From: CBDUQN01 sp965369375
GTDB taxonomy: Bacteria > Krumholzibacteriota > Krumholzibacteriia > Krumholzibacteriales > Krumholzibacteriaceae
DNA: 18,000 nt
Direction: 5' to 3'
Assembly (NCBI GenBank): GCA_965369375.1
Contig: CBDUQN010000064.1
Span: 1-18,000, forward strand
The position numbers and the translations under genes were made by a program. Each line of letters starts with the position of its first letter. The first letter of the stretch is position 1. The notes under the pieces were generated by a model, which worked only from the letters and a program-made list of their open reading frames with translations, had not been told where the DNA came from and ran no database searches. Shown in pieces: positions 1 through 7,299 of the stretch.

Positions 1-388
1 TGTCCGTCATTTGCACTGCAGCGCTCACAACCGGTTTCGTGAGCATGAAATCGGATCTCGAAGCTTCCTGTGTCGTCAGGACACCCATAAGGAGCACAAT
101 GTCGACCGACGCATCATTAAGCGCGTTCTGGATCGTCTTTCTCATCAAATCCGGACTCCACTTCGCATCGAAGGCCGGATCCTCCTTGAATCGCACAACC
201 GTTTCACGAGGCAAAAGCAGCTGCAGCTCGGCTTCCACCAGACCGGCCATATCCTCATGTGACGGTCCGTCCCTGACAACGGCTACAGTGACTTCGCGGG
301 AGGCACTATCGGCTGGAACGTTCAGAAAGCATGCGACGACGCCCATTACAATCCACAAAGTTAATAAAATTCTTTTCGTTATCGGCAT
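1..388 (-). CDS. TolC-family outer-membrane protein, N-terminal part (runs off window)
   Basis: Only the first 129 codons are present; the gene continues past base 1. The start at 388 has an AAGGAG site six to seven bases upstream and begins an N-terminal hydrophobic signal sequence (about residues 5-28). The rest resembles the periplasmic-binding-like domain that precedes the efflux-duct domain in some TolC-family proteins. The recognisable segments are VAVVRDGPS (about residues 36-44), and DIVLLMGVLTTQEASR followed by the KPVV stretch. The expected full protein would be an export duct of about 800 residues with this extra domain in front, but the TolC part itself cannot be seen here. It is the last visible gene of the envelope operon starting at 5399, 84 bases after the FadL-like barrel gene, with its own possible promoter in that gap. 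The family call is from motif memory, so moderate confidence; that a real secreted-protein gene lies here is firm. Confidence 0.6.
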   Translation of the reverse strand, partial: MPITKRILLTLWIVMGVVACFLNVPADSASREVTVAVVRDGPSHEDMAGLVEAELQLLLPRETVVRFKEDPAFDAKWSPDLMRKTIQNALNDASVDIVLLMGVLTTQEASRSDFMLTKPVVSAAVQMTD

Positions 389-443
389 TTCCAGCTCCTT
401 TTAGCTAGAAGTCAAAAATCTTATTAATTAAGTAAGTTTCCGG

Positions 444-472
444 ATTATACAGGAATGAATGTTCGGCGTCCA
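444..472 (-). promoter_or_regulatory. Possible sigma70-type promoter before the TolC-family gene
   Basis: On the minus strand TGGACG (472-467) and a perfect TATAAT (449-444) are 17 bases apart. This would start transcription near 437 and leave a leader of roughly 50 bases. The -10 box is perfect but the -35 box matches at only four of six positions, and the gene also lies within a same-strand operon, so this could be an internal promoter or chance. Confidence 0.35.
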
Positions 473-1873
473 CTAGAACGACACACCGAACATGAACTTC
501 AATCTCCGGTATTTAACCTCATCCGTTCCCGGTTCGCCCAGCAACTGATCGTCCATGTTCGCAATCGAGAAATCCACTATCGATTCGACGATATCGTTTC
601 CGAACGAATATCCCAAGCCCAGAGTAAAGTTGATGTCATAAAAAGTGAACGTGCTCCCCGCTGTTAGATGGTAAATATCCCAGCTCGTAATGGCGAGTTT
701 CGTTTCCGAACCGCTAATATAGGCGGAAAAATCGGTCGTGAATCCACCATACACCGATACATCTTCATTGAATTTATAATCCACACCGATACCGATATTA
801 AATACTTGATCGAGCTCATGGCTGTAGTCGATCGATATCGTATCCCCCGTCGACTGAGCAACGAAATCCTCGATTACCATCGCATCGAACTTTTTAACCC
901 TGTTGAACCACTCCACCGTGAGGTGAACGGTTGTTGTATTATATCCATATGAAGTGCCGAGAGCGATTGATATCGGTGTGCGGTAATAGGCAGGGATGTC
1001 TTCCTGAAAGTTGGCCGCAAGCTCGTAATCCGGTGTATCGTCACCATCGAGATCTAACCCGAAAGACGACGCATTGACGAATGACGAACCGCTCCCGAAC
1101 AGGCTGACGCTCGGTGTCGTCACCGTCAATCCAAGAACGAGACGCTTGATGTTTGTGGTAATGCCCACCTTCCACAAGAGACGGACGTTCCAGAACCTTT
1201 CTTCACCGAGGATAATCGTCGTGGCCGGCAAGCCGGTGTCGGGCACTACCTGCCCTATCGTCTGATAGCGCCTGCGCTGGCTTCGATAGGCGATAAAAGT
1301 CGATATGCCGACCCGCGTCCTCTCGCCGCGCGAAGCCGCCCACGTGACACCACCCCAATCTTCCCCTACGTATTGATATCCTATAAATTCACCGGCGAAA
1401 TCCTCCACGTACAGTCCGCTTGGAAGGGAAACCTGAGAAACGATACTTTTTGCCTCGATCTCTGCTTTGAATTTCTGCCTGTTGAGGTATGAAATCGCCA
1501 ATTGATGGTCACGCAATCCTCCAAACGGTATCCGCACGGCGAATATGCTCGGTGCGGTACCGGTTTCGAGGGAATTGATGCCGACATTGTCATATCTTCC
1601 CGTATTTATCTTAATGTTCTCGAACATCAGAACCTCGGTGCTGATAACGAGTGATGAATCCATTGTCGGGACGATCGCAGCCGGATTGTAGTATGTGGCG
1701 CTCAAATCCTTGATGCTCCCCACCACGGCGCCACCGAGCAGATTGGCCCTGGTGCCGTACTGGTGATTCCAGTAATGGGAATCCTGCGCCGAGGCGTTGC
1801 CACTCAATGCTGCAAGCGTGATGGAAAGGATCATTAATAGCGCACACGCATGTTTAAAAGCGGATCTGACCAT
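473..1873 (-). CDS. FadL/OmpP1-like outer-membrane beta-barrel protein
   Basis: A 466-residue secreted protein. Residues 1-29 form a signal peptide ending ASA, with cleavage likely before QDSHYW. The mature N-terminus carries the segment GTRANLLGGAVVGSIKDLSATYYNPAAI (split about residues 40-67), which resembles the start of FadL/OmpP1-type long-chain hydrophobic substrate channels, where a conserved NPA motif follows a run of alanines and aspartates. The remainder is made of alternating amphipathic strands, and the last residue is Phe (FGVSF), a typical barrel-assembly signal. It would sit in the outer membrane and could pass hydrophobic compounds; the substrate is unknown. The start lacks a strong Shine-Dalgarno site, but an internal Met at residue 14 would truncate the signal peptide. 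The gene follows the racemase gene by 40 bases and precedes the TolC-family gene. It might alternatively be a structural barrel unrelated to FadL. Confidence 0.75.
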   Translation of the reverse strand: MVRSAFKHACALLMILSITLAALSGNASAQDSHYWNHQYGTRANLLGGAVVGSIKDLSATYYNPAAIVPTMDSSLVISTEVLMFENIKINTGRYDNVGINSLETGTAPSIFAVRIPFGGLRDHQLAISYLNRQKFKAEIEAKSIVSQVSLPSGLYVEDFAGEFIGYQYVGEDWGGVTWAASRGERTRVGISTFIAYRSQRRRYQTIGQVVPDTGLPATTIILGEERFWNVRLLWKVGITTNIKRLVLGLTVTTPSVSLFGSGSSFVNASSFGLDLDGDDTPDYELAANFQEDIPAYYRTPISIALGTSYGYNTTTVHLTVEWFNRVKKFDAMVIEDFVAQSTGDTISIDYSHELDQVFNIGIGVDYKFNEDVSVYGGFTTDFSAYISGSETKLAITSWDIYHLTAGSTFTFYDINFTLGLGYSFGNDIVESIVDFSIANMDDQLLGEPGTDEVKYRRLKFMFGVSF

Positions 1874-1913
1874 GGCTCTATAGTAATAATTCCCGAGAAT
1901 CCTTGTCCATAGT

Positions 1914-2621
1914 TTAAATCGGCTCTGCGCCTTTCAAAGCCTCCGACAGCGCGGCGCGCGCGAGGAGCCTCGTGGAATCGAGCGTCGGAAGGGGGCAGTC
2001 GCCGGGATCGACGAGCAGCGGGATCTCCGTGCAGCCGAGAACGACCGAGTCGCACCCCCGTGCTTTCAGTCCCCCGATCACCTCGTTGAAGTAAGCCCGA
2101 GATTTCTCGGTGAAGATGCCGTTGACGAGCTCCGAAAAAATGATGGTATTTATCTTCTCCCGGTCCGCTTCACCGGGGATTTCATGCAACACCCCGTACT
2201 TCTTTAGCGCATCAGGATAAACCGGGCCCGTCATCAGAAACTTCGTGCCCGTAATCCCGAGCTTCTCGAATCCCTTCTCGACCGCTTCCTGCGCGACGGC
2301 TTCGGCGATGTGCAGCCAGGGAATCGGAGATTTCTCTATAACGAGGTCGTACGCCTCATGTATCGTGTTGTCGGGACTGATTGCAAATTCCGCCCCAGCT
2401 TCGGCGAGAATGCGGGCGGAACCGATCATCAAACCGGCGATCTTCTCCCAGTTCCTTGTGTTTATATAAGGCGTGTAATCCCCCAACGGGAAGGTATGCA
2501 TCGTTATCTCGGGATGCATATGCTCACCCATAACGGCTGGAGCTTCGCCGCATATCGTCCTATAGCAGAGGGCGGCGCCTTCGGCGCTGCAGCCGACGAT
2601 CCCAATGTGTTTCGCATTCAT
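1914..2621 (-). CDS. Aspartate/glutamate racemase family protein, first catalytic Cys missing
   Basis: A 235-residue cytoplasmic protein, the normal size for the family, aligning along its length with YgeA-type broad-specificity Asp/Glu racemases. The visible family segments are HIGIVG at the N-terminus, the substrate loop SPDNTIH (82-88), HIAEA (104-108), KINTIIFSELVNG (156-168), TEKSRAYF (171-178) and LGCTEIPLLV (195-204). Family members interconvert L- and D-amino acids with two cysteines acting as acid and base. The second is here (C197), but the first, expected in the loop before Asn-Thr, is not: residues 82-84 are Ser-Pro-Asp. The protein may therefore be a non-racemising isomerase or lyase, or use another residue. 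The start has a GGGAGG site six bases upstream. It lies 68 bases after the NTN-hydrolase gene, which suggests the two act on related amide or amino-acid substrates (inference). Confidence 0.8.
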   Translation of the reverse strand: MNAKHIGIVGCSAEGAALCYRTICGEAPAVMGEHMHPEITMHTFPLGDYTPYINTRNWEKIAGLMIGSARILAEAGAEFAISPDNTIHEAYDLVIEKSPIPWLHIAEAVAQEAVEKGFEKLGITGTKFLMTGPVYPDALKKYGVLHEIPGEADREKINTIIFSELVNGIFTEKSRAYFNEVIGGLKARGCDSVVLGCTEIPLLVDPGDCPLPTLDSTRLLARAALSEALKGAEPI

Positions 2622-2689
2622 ACGAATCCTCCCGACTCGATTGGGAACATTTCGATCTATTGAAGATGACGTGGAATCCTTATCAAACG

Positions 2690-3997
2690 CTACTGCTTCA
2701 GCTCGAATGCAATGTACCCCGATCTTCGCACCTCGCCTGCATGTTCCGAAGCTCCTTTCGATTGCGCCGGCGGTCCCCCAGATCGCCCCGGCTTCCTTTC
2801 ACCGAGATAGAAATCGATTTCCATCCGGCGCTTATCCGGATAATACATGGCATGCCAGAGCGTCCGCGCGAAGACATTCGTCCCGTGTGGTGCTGCATGG
2901 GTCAACGAGATACACCGGCTCGTCTCCCTGATGAATGTGTCATCGAACTTCGCGTCGAAGCGATCGATACGATCGCTGACCGCCCGGTATCGCACGAAAT
3001 AATTTCTCTGGGCGATATCGGCCGGGAGCTTGTTCAAATCCTTGTACCGGTGATACAGAAAATTCGTGGTTACAATAGGTTTTTCGCTCCCCTCTATCAC
3101 ATAACCGGTGTTCATGCTCGGAGAATTTTCCCAGATGAACGACCGTCCAGAGCGGTCGGCAATTATGTAATGATTCGGTGCAAAATTATAGTAGAGCTTC
3201 GCTCCACGCAGCGCCAGCTTCGCCTCCCGCACATCGGCACAGGTATCGAGAAGGAATCTCACGAGTTGAATTTCGTTGAATCCCGCCCTCGGTCCCGGCG
3301 TCGCATTGATTCCGAGGTCGGCGGCCACATCGTCATCGGCGAGCAGCGCGACGGTCAGACCCTCGGAATTGATCCCGTCACAGGCGCCGCCGAGAAGATC
3401 AAAGCAGCAGACGACAAGCGAAGCATATCCTTTGTCGGGGTACATCTCGATAATATAGGGTCTCGCGCACGCGGGGAGCTCTCCGGTACGGGGCTCTGCG
3501 CCGTAAAAGGTGCCGGTTGTGAAGTCGAAGTTTCTGCTCATCACACCGGCGCTGTCGGCGGTCGCCGCAGGAGGATAGTACACAACGCTGCAGTTGGAGA
3601 TGGGGATCCCGTAATACAGACCGGCGAAGTTCAAGGTATTACTGCTCAATTCCTTTCCGTACAGCGCGGCTACTCCCCGCATTCGATCGATGTGCATCGG
3701 GTAATATTCCTTGAAATACTTGATCTGTTCGTAGGTGGCACGCGTGTTGGGATAGCGTATCGGGCGGGATTCGTGGCGCTTTCGGGCTATTTCGGCGAGC
3801 TTTTTGCCGATGCCGAAGTTAGAGCCACGAAAGAAGAGATGGCGGACGAGCATAAAATCATCGGCGCCGCCGGCTACGACCGTCTCCCTGAATTCCAACG
3901 GGCTACGATCGCTTGCGCGCTCGTCGTCCGGCGATCCGCAGGATGCAATCGCAATAATTACCGATGCAAAGAGTAACGGAGATCTGAACCGCAGCAT
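2690..3997 (-). CDS. Lipoprotein NTN hydrolase, C45 acyltransferase/choloylglycine-hydrolase type
   Basis: A 435-residue protein with a lipobox (IASC, lipidated Cys20), so it is probably anchored in the cell envelope. The features fit the NTN-hydrolase clan that includes penicillin acyltransferase-like C45 enzymes and linear amide hydrolases. They are the candidate nucleophile Cys136 in SNCSVV, the following SRNFDF (153-158, compare the family's GRNFD), GINSEGLTVAL (208-218), NHYIIADRSG (275-284) and TTNFL (310-314). Such enzymes self-cleave just before the cysteine and then hydrolyse or transfer acyl groups at amide bonds. That would make the first 115 mature residues a pro-segment, which is long but acceptable for C45. 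The substrate cannot be told. The start codon is 6 bases past the TAG of the DUF4136 gene and has no clear Shine-Dalgarno site, so translation is likely coupled. Confidence 0.72.
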   Translation of the reverse strand: MLRFRSPLLFASVIIAIASCGSPDDERASDRSPLEFRETVVAGGADDFMLVRHLFFRGSNFGIGKKLAEIARKRHESRPIRYPNTRATYEQIKYFKEYYPMHIDRMRGVAALYGKELSSNTLNFAGLYYGIPISNCSVVYYPPAATADSAGVMSRNFDFTTGTFYGAEPRTGELPACARPYIIEMYPDKGYASLVVCCFDLLGGACDGINSEGLTVALLADDDVAADLGINATPGPRAGFNEIQLVRFLLDTCADVREAKLALRGAKLYYNFAPNHYIIADRSGRSFIWENSPSMNTGYVIEGSEKPIVTTNFLYHRYKDLNKLPADIAQRNYFVRYRAVSDRIDRFDAKFDDTFIRETSRCISLTHAAPHGTNVFARTLWHAMYYPDKRRMEIDFYLGERKPGRSGGPPAQSKGASEHAGEVRRSGYIAFELKQ

Positions 3998-4003
3998 ATT
4001 ATT

Positions 4004-4597
4004 CTATTCGGTTCTTGCGGGAAAATCCTCCATCATCATACCGATGGCTTTTTTTATTCTATCACCGGCCATCTTGACCGGCATCTCACCGTACGCTTCG
4101 GCCTCCGCGGAACCGTACCAGACCACCTGCTTCGTCTGGGAGTCAAAGACAAAGATAAATATCGTGCCTTCTTCCCACTGGCGTTTCTTCTTCTTTTCCG
4201 ATTCCGGCAGCTCCATATGGTAATCGGGAGAGTAGAGACCGTCATACTTCTCCTCTATTACATCCTCATCGATGTCCTCGATGGAAGCGTAGTAGTTGAT
4301 AAACAGATCCGGTTTCATATTGTCCTGTCTGTACCCGCGCTCGAAAAGCCTGCCCGAGATTGTGGCTTTCACGTGACTCTCGAAGCGCGGATCATCGAGT
4401 TTTTCCTTTCCCGTGAGGGCACTCGCTCCAGGCAGCCATGTCCATGTTTTGTACTGATTGAAATCGAGCTCATCGTCGTACTGAACATCGACAATTATGG
4501 GCGAATCGTAAACGATCTGCGCCTTCTTGGCGGGCGACGAGCATCCGGCAACAAGTACCAGAAGAAGGGCAAACACCAGAAAACGATAGCCTGACAT
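4004..4597 (-). CDS. DUF4136 family lipoprotein
   Basis: A 197-residue lipoprotein with lipobox VAGC near residue 19. The segment VDVQYDDELDFNQYKTWTWLP matches the start of the DUF4136 domain, in which a DF..YKTW motif is typical. It is followed by RFESHVKATISGRLFERGYR and KPDLFINYYASIED, the usual helix and strand of that family. A KKKKR cluster interrupts the middle. The role of DUF4136 is not known; members are envelope lipoproteins often near barrel proteins. The start at 4597 is chosen because GGGAGG lies six bases upstream and it opens the signal peptide (MSGYRFLVF). An in-frame TTG at 4630 would add 11 residues ahead of the signal peptide. It sits between the porin-family gene (34-base gap) and the NTN-hydrolase gene (6-base gap). 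Confidence 0.82.
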   Translation of the reverse strand: MSGYRFLVFALLLVLVAGCSSPAKKAQIVYDSPIIVDVQYDDELDFNQYKTWTWLPGASALTGKEKLDDPRFESHVKATISGRLFERGYRQDNMKPDLFINYYASIEDIDEDVIEEKYDGLYSPDYHMELPESEKKKKRQWEEGTIFIFVFDSQTKQVVWYGSAEAEAYGEMPVKMAGDRIKKAIGMMMEDFPARTE

Positions 4598-4631
4598 GTA
4601 ATACCTCCCATACTTCGGATTATCCGGCAAA

Positions 4632-5399
4632 TTAATTAAAATCGAGTGGCACCATTATACCAATGCCAAACTGAAAGCAGCTGTTTCTCACATCGCGGTA
4701 TCTCGTTGTATTATCGATCGTGGTCAGCCCAACCCCCCAGCGCGCGTCGAATACCCACTCCGCGTATGAAGTCGGGATCCGCACGCCGATTCCAATGAGT
4801 ATTCCGGCCTCGGAAGATTTAATGATATTCGAGATGTCCCTCCTCTGATCGACTTCCACATTGTCCACACTATTGTCCTCGTACCGGACTTCGGCCTTGC
4901 CCTGAAAGCGGGTCTCGGCAAATAAATTGAAGGCAAACGTCGCCCCCACGAGCGCCTCGAGGATGATATTGTACTCGGCCGGGAACGAAAATACGGCAAG
5001 GATTGGAAATTCGATATAGTCGAGCGATGCGGTCAATGTGCCGTTGATATCGGCTGGACGATAGATTTCGCCGGGATATTCTACAAGCATATCACCAACG
5101 ACAGTTCCTTTGCCGCCCTTCTGCGTGTAGAGCGCATCGAGCTCGATGGCAAAATGTTCCGTGATGTTCCGTTTGACCATCAAACCCCCGGAAAAACCCC
5201 AATTGTAATCGCCGAGAGCGCCGGCGACACGCAAATCCTCAAAATCGATAAAAATACCGACTTCATCGCCGCGTAATCTGGCGCCATTGGCGGCGGCTCT
5301 CACACCGATCTCCCACTTCTTGGCGGCAAAGCCGGTGCCGGCCGTCATGGCAACGAGTAGTAGCGATATAATGACAATTCTTACTGCAGAAAACCTCAT
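4632..5399 (-). CDS. Porin-family outer-membrane beta-barrel protein
   Basis: A 255-residue protein with a signal peptide ending GFAA (about residues 1-26), followed by KKWEIGVRAAANGARL. The central segments HFAIELDALYTQKGGKG and LDYIEFPILAVF are characteristic of the small outer-membrane barrels of the OMP_b-brl_2 (PF13568) type, where a QKG turn and an L.Y.E.P strand recur. Later strands alternate aromatic and polar residues, and the protein ends in a strand (GIGIMVPLDFN). It probably forms an eight-stranded barrel; the function is unknown. The start at 5399 is favoured because AAGGAG ends six bases upstream. An ATG two codons earlier and a TTG five codons earlier overlap that site. It is the first gene of the block E operon, directly behind a good promoter at 5453-5482. 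Confidence 0.8.
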   Translation of the reverse strand: MRFSAVRIVIISLLLVAMTAGTGFAAKKWEIGVRAAANGARLRGDEVGIFIDFEDLRVAGALGDYNWGFSGGLMVKRNITEHFAIELDALYTQKGGKGTVVGDMLVEYPGEIYRPADINGTLTASLDYIEFPILAVFSFPAEYNIILEALVGATFAFNLFAETRFQGKAEVRYEDNSVDNVEVDQRRDISNIIKSSEAGILIGIGVRIPTSYAEWVFDARWGVGLTTIDNTTRYRDVRNSCFQFGIGIMVPLDFN

Positions 5400-5452
5400 G
5401 CTCATCTCCTTCAATTCAAAGGCTCTGTGTGGTTTTCGAAAGACCTTCGTTT

Positions 5453-5482
5453 CTTATATCATACGATGCTGTTCGCAGTCAA
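5453..5482 (-). promoter_or_regulatory. Sigma70-type promoter for the envelope operon
   Basis: Reading the minus strand, TTGACT (5482-5477) and TATAAG (5458-5453) lie 18 bases apart, each differing from consensus at one position. Transcription would begin near 5446, about 47 bases before the start codon of the porin-family gene. It sits in the 112-base gap after the cyclophilin-fold gene, so it marks a new transcription unit. Confidence 0.6.
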
Positions 5483-5511
5483 GATAACGCACGACAGCGG
5501 TAAATGCCAAG

Positions 5512-5892
5512 TCAAATGTCTTTCAATTGCTCCACTCTCACGAGCGAACCGTCGCTGAACGCTCGGAGGACCCTTGGATCACCTTCGATACGGCCGAATA
5601 CGTTTACCGGGCTCGCCGCGCGGGGTCTATCATCGGTGCTCGCCGGCGTGGGACCGAAGAAAACGCAAAAGGCCTTTCCCGGCGGCCAGTATCCGAGCTC
5701 GCCGACCTCGACATCCGCTCCGGCATCGGATTCCAGGTCGATCTCCGCGGGGATATCGAAGTATATCTCGTCGCCCCACGTATTTACACGCGACTCGAAC
5801 GGCAACGCATCCCATACCTTCCGCGCCGTCTCCGTATCTTCCAATGCTCCGACAAGCGTGACACCTTCGACAATAATTCTGACCTTTTTCAC
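5512..5892 (-). CDS. Cyclophilin-like fold protein (TM1367/PF04126 type)
   Basis: A 126-residue protein of the usual length for the small single-domain cyclophilin-like family first seen structurally in TM1367. The visible family features are the start KKVRIIVEG, the segment TARKVWDALPFES (about residues 22-34), TWGDEIYFDIP, GELGYWPPGKAFCVFFGPTP (about 65-84) and PVNVFGRIEGDP. It has no signal peptide. Despite the fold name, peptidyl-prolyl isomerase activity has not been shown for this family as far as I know, and its role is unknown. It is the last gene of block D, starting 7 bases after the SLOG gene stop, so it is very likely co-transcribed and perhaps translationally coupled. Confidence 0.8.
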   Translation of the reverse strand: MKKVRIIVEGVTLVGALEDTETARKVWDALPFESRVNTWGDEIYFDIPAEIDLESDAGADVEVGELGYWPPGKAFCVFFGPTPASTDDRPRAASPVNVFGRIEGDPRVLRAFSDGSLVRVEQLKDI

Positions 5893-5899
5893 CTTCTGT

Positions 5900-6439
5900 T
5901 CAACCCCCGATTTTTGATATGACGAATTTCTTGACCTCTTCGAAATCGGGCTCGATCAAAGTTTCTTCGGAAAGGCCAATGATATCGCCGGACGCATCTA
6001 TGAATGCAATGAGCGGGCGTCCGTATTGCAGCGCGAGTGTCACCTCGCTCGCCGTCCCGGTTCCGCCGGGGAGCGCGATGATGACAGTGGAAGAGAGAAC
6101 ATTGATGTGGTTTCGAGACATCGGCTCCGTGCCGCTCGTGCCGCTCAATGGAAGGTGAGTGTATACGGCGATATCGACCCACCGGTTGGGATACCCTGCC
6201 CTGGGCGCATACCTGTCGTTTATCCGATCGCCCGGGATAACACCGATAACGACTCCCCGCCGCCCTGGAGCCTCTGCAAAGGCCCTGCTCACACTCTCCA
6301 TGACACCACCACCACCGCCGGTAAGCAGATGAACGTTCTGTGTCGCCAGCCAAGCGCCGACAAGGGAAGCGCGCTCGGCATGAGGATCACTTCCCGAACC
6401 GATCACCCCGACTATGGGAAGTCTCCGCAAATCGTTCAT
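5900..6439 (-). CDS. SLOG/LOG-like Rossmann protein (TIGR00725 type)
   Basis: A 179-residue protein with the nucleotide-binding signatures of the SLOG superfamily, which includes LOG phosphoribohydrolases and DprA-like proteins. These are GVIGSG (11-16), GGGGGVMESVSRAF (41-54), SRNHINVLSS (108-117) and PGGTGTASE (124-132). The PGG.GT..E motif carries the catalytic Glu in LOG enzymes. The protein resembles the stand-alone TIGR00725 family, whose cellular role is not established. The start at 6439 is chosen because its ATG overlaps the TGA of the upstream carbonic-anhydrase-like gene (ATGA) and GAGGT lies just ahead. A longer reading to 6577 would overlap that gene by 140 bases and add 46 Arg/Gly-rich residues with no family match. 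Confidence 0.82.
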   Translation of the reverse strand: MNDLRRLPIVGVIGSGSDPHAERASLVGAWLATQNVHLLTGGGGGVMESVSRAFAEAPGRRGVVIGVIPGDRINDRYAPRAGYPNRWVDIAVYTHLPLSGTSGTEPMSRNHINVLSSTVIIALPGGTGTASEVTLALQYGRPLIAFIDASGDIIGLSEETLIEPDFEEVKKFVISKIGG

Positions 6440-6810
6440 GCCACCTCGTTCACCTTCCACGTCTTGTCGACCCACAGCTTTATGATTTCCACATCGGGGA
6501 ATTGTTCCTCTAATGCGACACGCGCCTTTTCGAGCTGCACGGCCTGCTCGTCGCGCGATGCGGGATTGCCCGCGCAATCGTAATGTCCGACTATCGCAAT
6601 TCCGACCGAACCGTGTTTCTCGACCGATATCGTGATCCGCTCTATGATCGAATCGACAGCATGAGGATCATTCCGCTCCGCAAGTATTCTGTTCGGTCCG
6701 GGTTCTGTGATGACATCGACAAAACCCGCGTCAAAACGCTTTTTCAGATATGAAATCACCTGGAGCTGGACCCTCCCATCCATGCAATTGACCGCCGTGC
6801 AAAATTTCAT
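6436..6810 (-). CDS. Minimal beta-carbonic-anhydrase-like protein
   Basis: A 124-residue protein that keeps the zinc-site signature of beta-carbonic anhydrases: C9-x-D11-x-R13 in NCMDGR and H76-x-x-C79 in GHYDCAGN. In beta-CAs the two Cys and the His bind zinc, and the Asp-Arg pair positions the catalytic water. It is far shorter than classical beta-CAs (about 200 residues or more) and fits the short Pro_CA_2-like group (PF20393). It lacks most of the flanking helices, so hydration of CO2 should not be assumed. The start has AGGAG a few bases upstream. Its stop overlaps the start of the SLOG gene by four bases, and it follows the GNAT gene by 24 bases. Confidence 0.8.
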   Translation of the reverse strand: MKFCTAVNCMDGRVQLQVISYLKKRFDAGFVDVITEPGPNRILAERNDPHAVDSIIERITISVEKHGSVGIAIVGHYDCAGNPASRDEQAVQLEKARVALEEQFPDVEIIKLWVDKTWKVNEVA

Positions 6811-6834
6811 GATGCTCCTGTCTGCTGTAAAATC

Positions 6835-7299
6835 CTATGAACGATCGTACGGCTCATCCTCCTCGAGCTGCTTGCCCATGTTGACGATATCATCATCCAT
6901 ATAGCCGATACTCTTATAAAAGGCTATGACATCCTTGCGCTGCGCCCTCACCTGCAGATTGATCTTCGGGCATCCGATCGACTCGAGTTTCCGCTCCGCT
7001 TCCTCCATCATCCGCGTCGCTATGCCCTTGCGCCTGTATCGGGGCGCGACGGCGAGATAGTTGATCCACCCCCTGTGACCCTCGTAGCCGGCCATACAAG
7101 TTGCAACGATGCTTCCACCGAGCTCGGCGATGAGAAACAACTCCGGATCGACTTCGAGCTTTCTCTCGATGTCCTTCTCGGGATTGTTCCAGGGAACAAC
7201 GAGATCGCACTCATACCAGAGATCGATGACAGCCAGTTTATCCTCTCTTCGATATGAACGGATTACGAGATCGTCCGTTGAAAATGACTCCGTCATCAT
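6835..7299 (-). CDS. GNAT-family N-acetyltransferase, YpeA-like
   Basis: A 154-residue acetyltransferase closely resembling E. coli YpeA. The segment DLWYECDLVVPWNNPEKDIERKL (about residues 26-48) and the FLIAELGGSIVATCMAGYEGHRGW stretch match YpeA almost throughout. The acetyl-CoA loop is RYRRKGIATRMM (87-98), followed by KLESIGCPKINLQV and a C-terminal EEDEPYD. The acceptor substrate of YpeA is not known to me, so the role stays open. It has about ten more N-terminal residues than YpeA if the first ATG is used; a second ATG follows directly. The first ATG overlaps the TGA stop of the upstream propeller gene (ATGA), indicating coupled translation with a secreted protein's gene, which is an odd pairing. 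Confidence 0.9.
   Translation of the reverse strand: MMTESFSTDDLVIRSYRREDKLAVIDLWYECDLVVPWNNPEKDIERKLEVDPELFLIAELGGSIVATCMAGYEGHRGWINYLAVAPRYRRKGIATRMMEEAERKLESIGCPKINLQVRAQRKDVIAFYKSIGYMDDDIVNMGKQLEEDEPYDRS

Noticed and set aside
39..404. A 121-codon plus-strand frame near the left edge
   Set aside because: It is opposite the TolC-like gene start, which has a strong ribosome site and a signal peptide on the minus strand.
2660..3976. A 438-codon open frame on the plus strand
   Set aside because: It lies opposite the NTN-hydrolase gene and has no family likeness or signal. The minus-strand protein shows a lipobox and family motifs, so this is an antisense shadow.
5900..6577. Longer start for the SLOG protein at 6577
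   Set aside because: The extra 46 residues are the antisense-free overlap of the carbonic-anhydrase-like gene in another frame, rich in Arg and Gly and without family match. The ATGA overlap at 6439 explains the start better.
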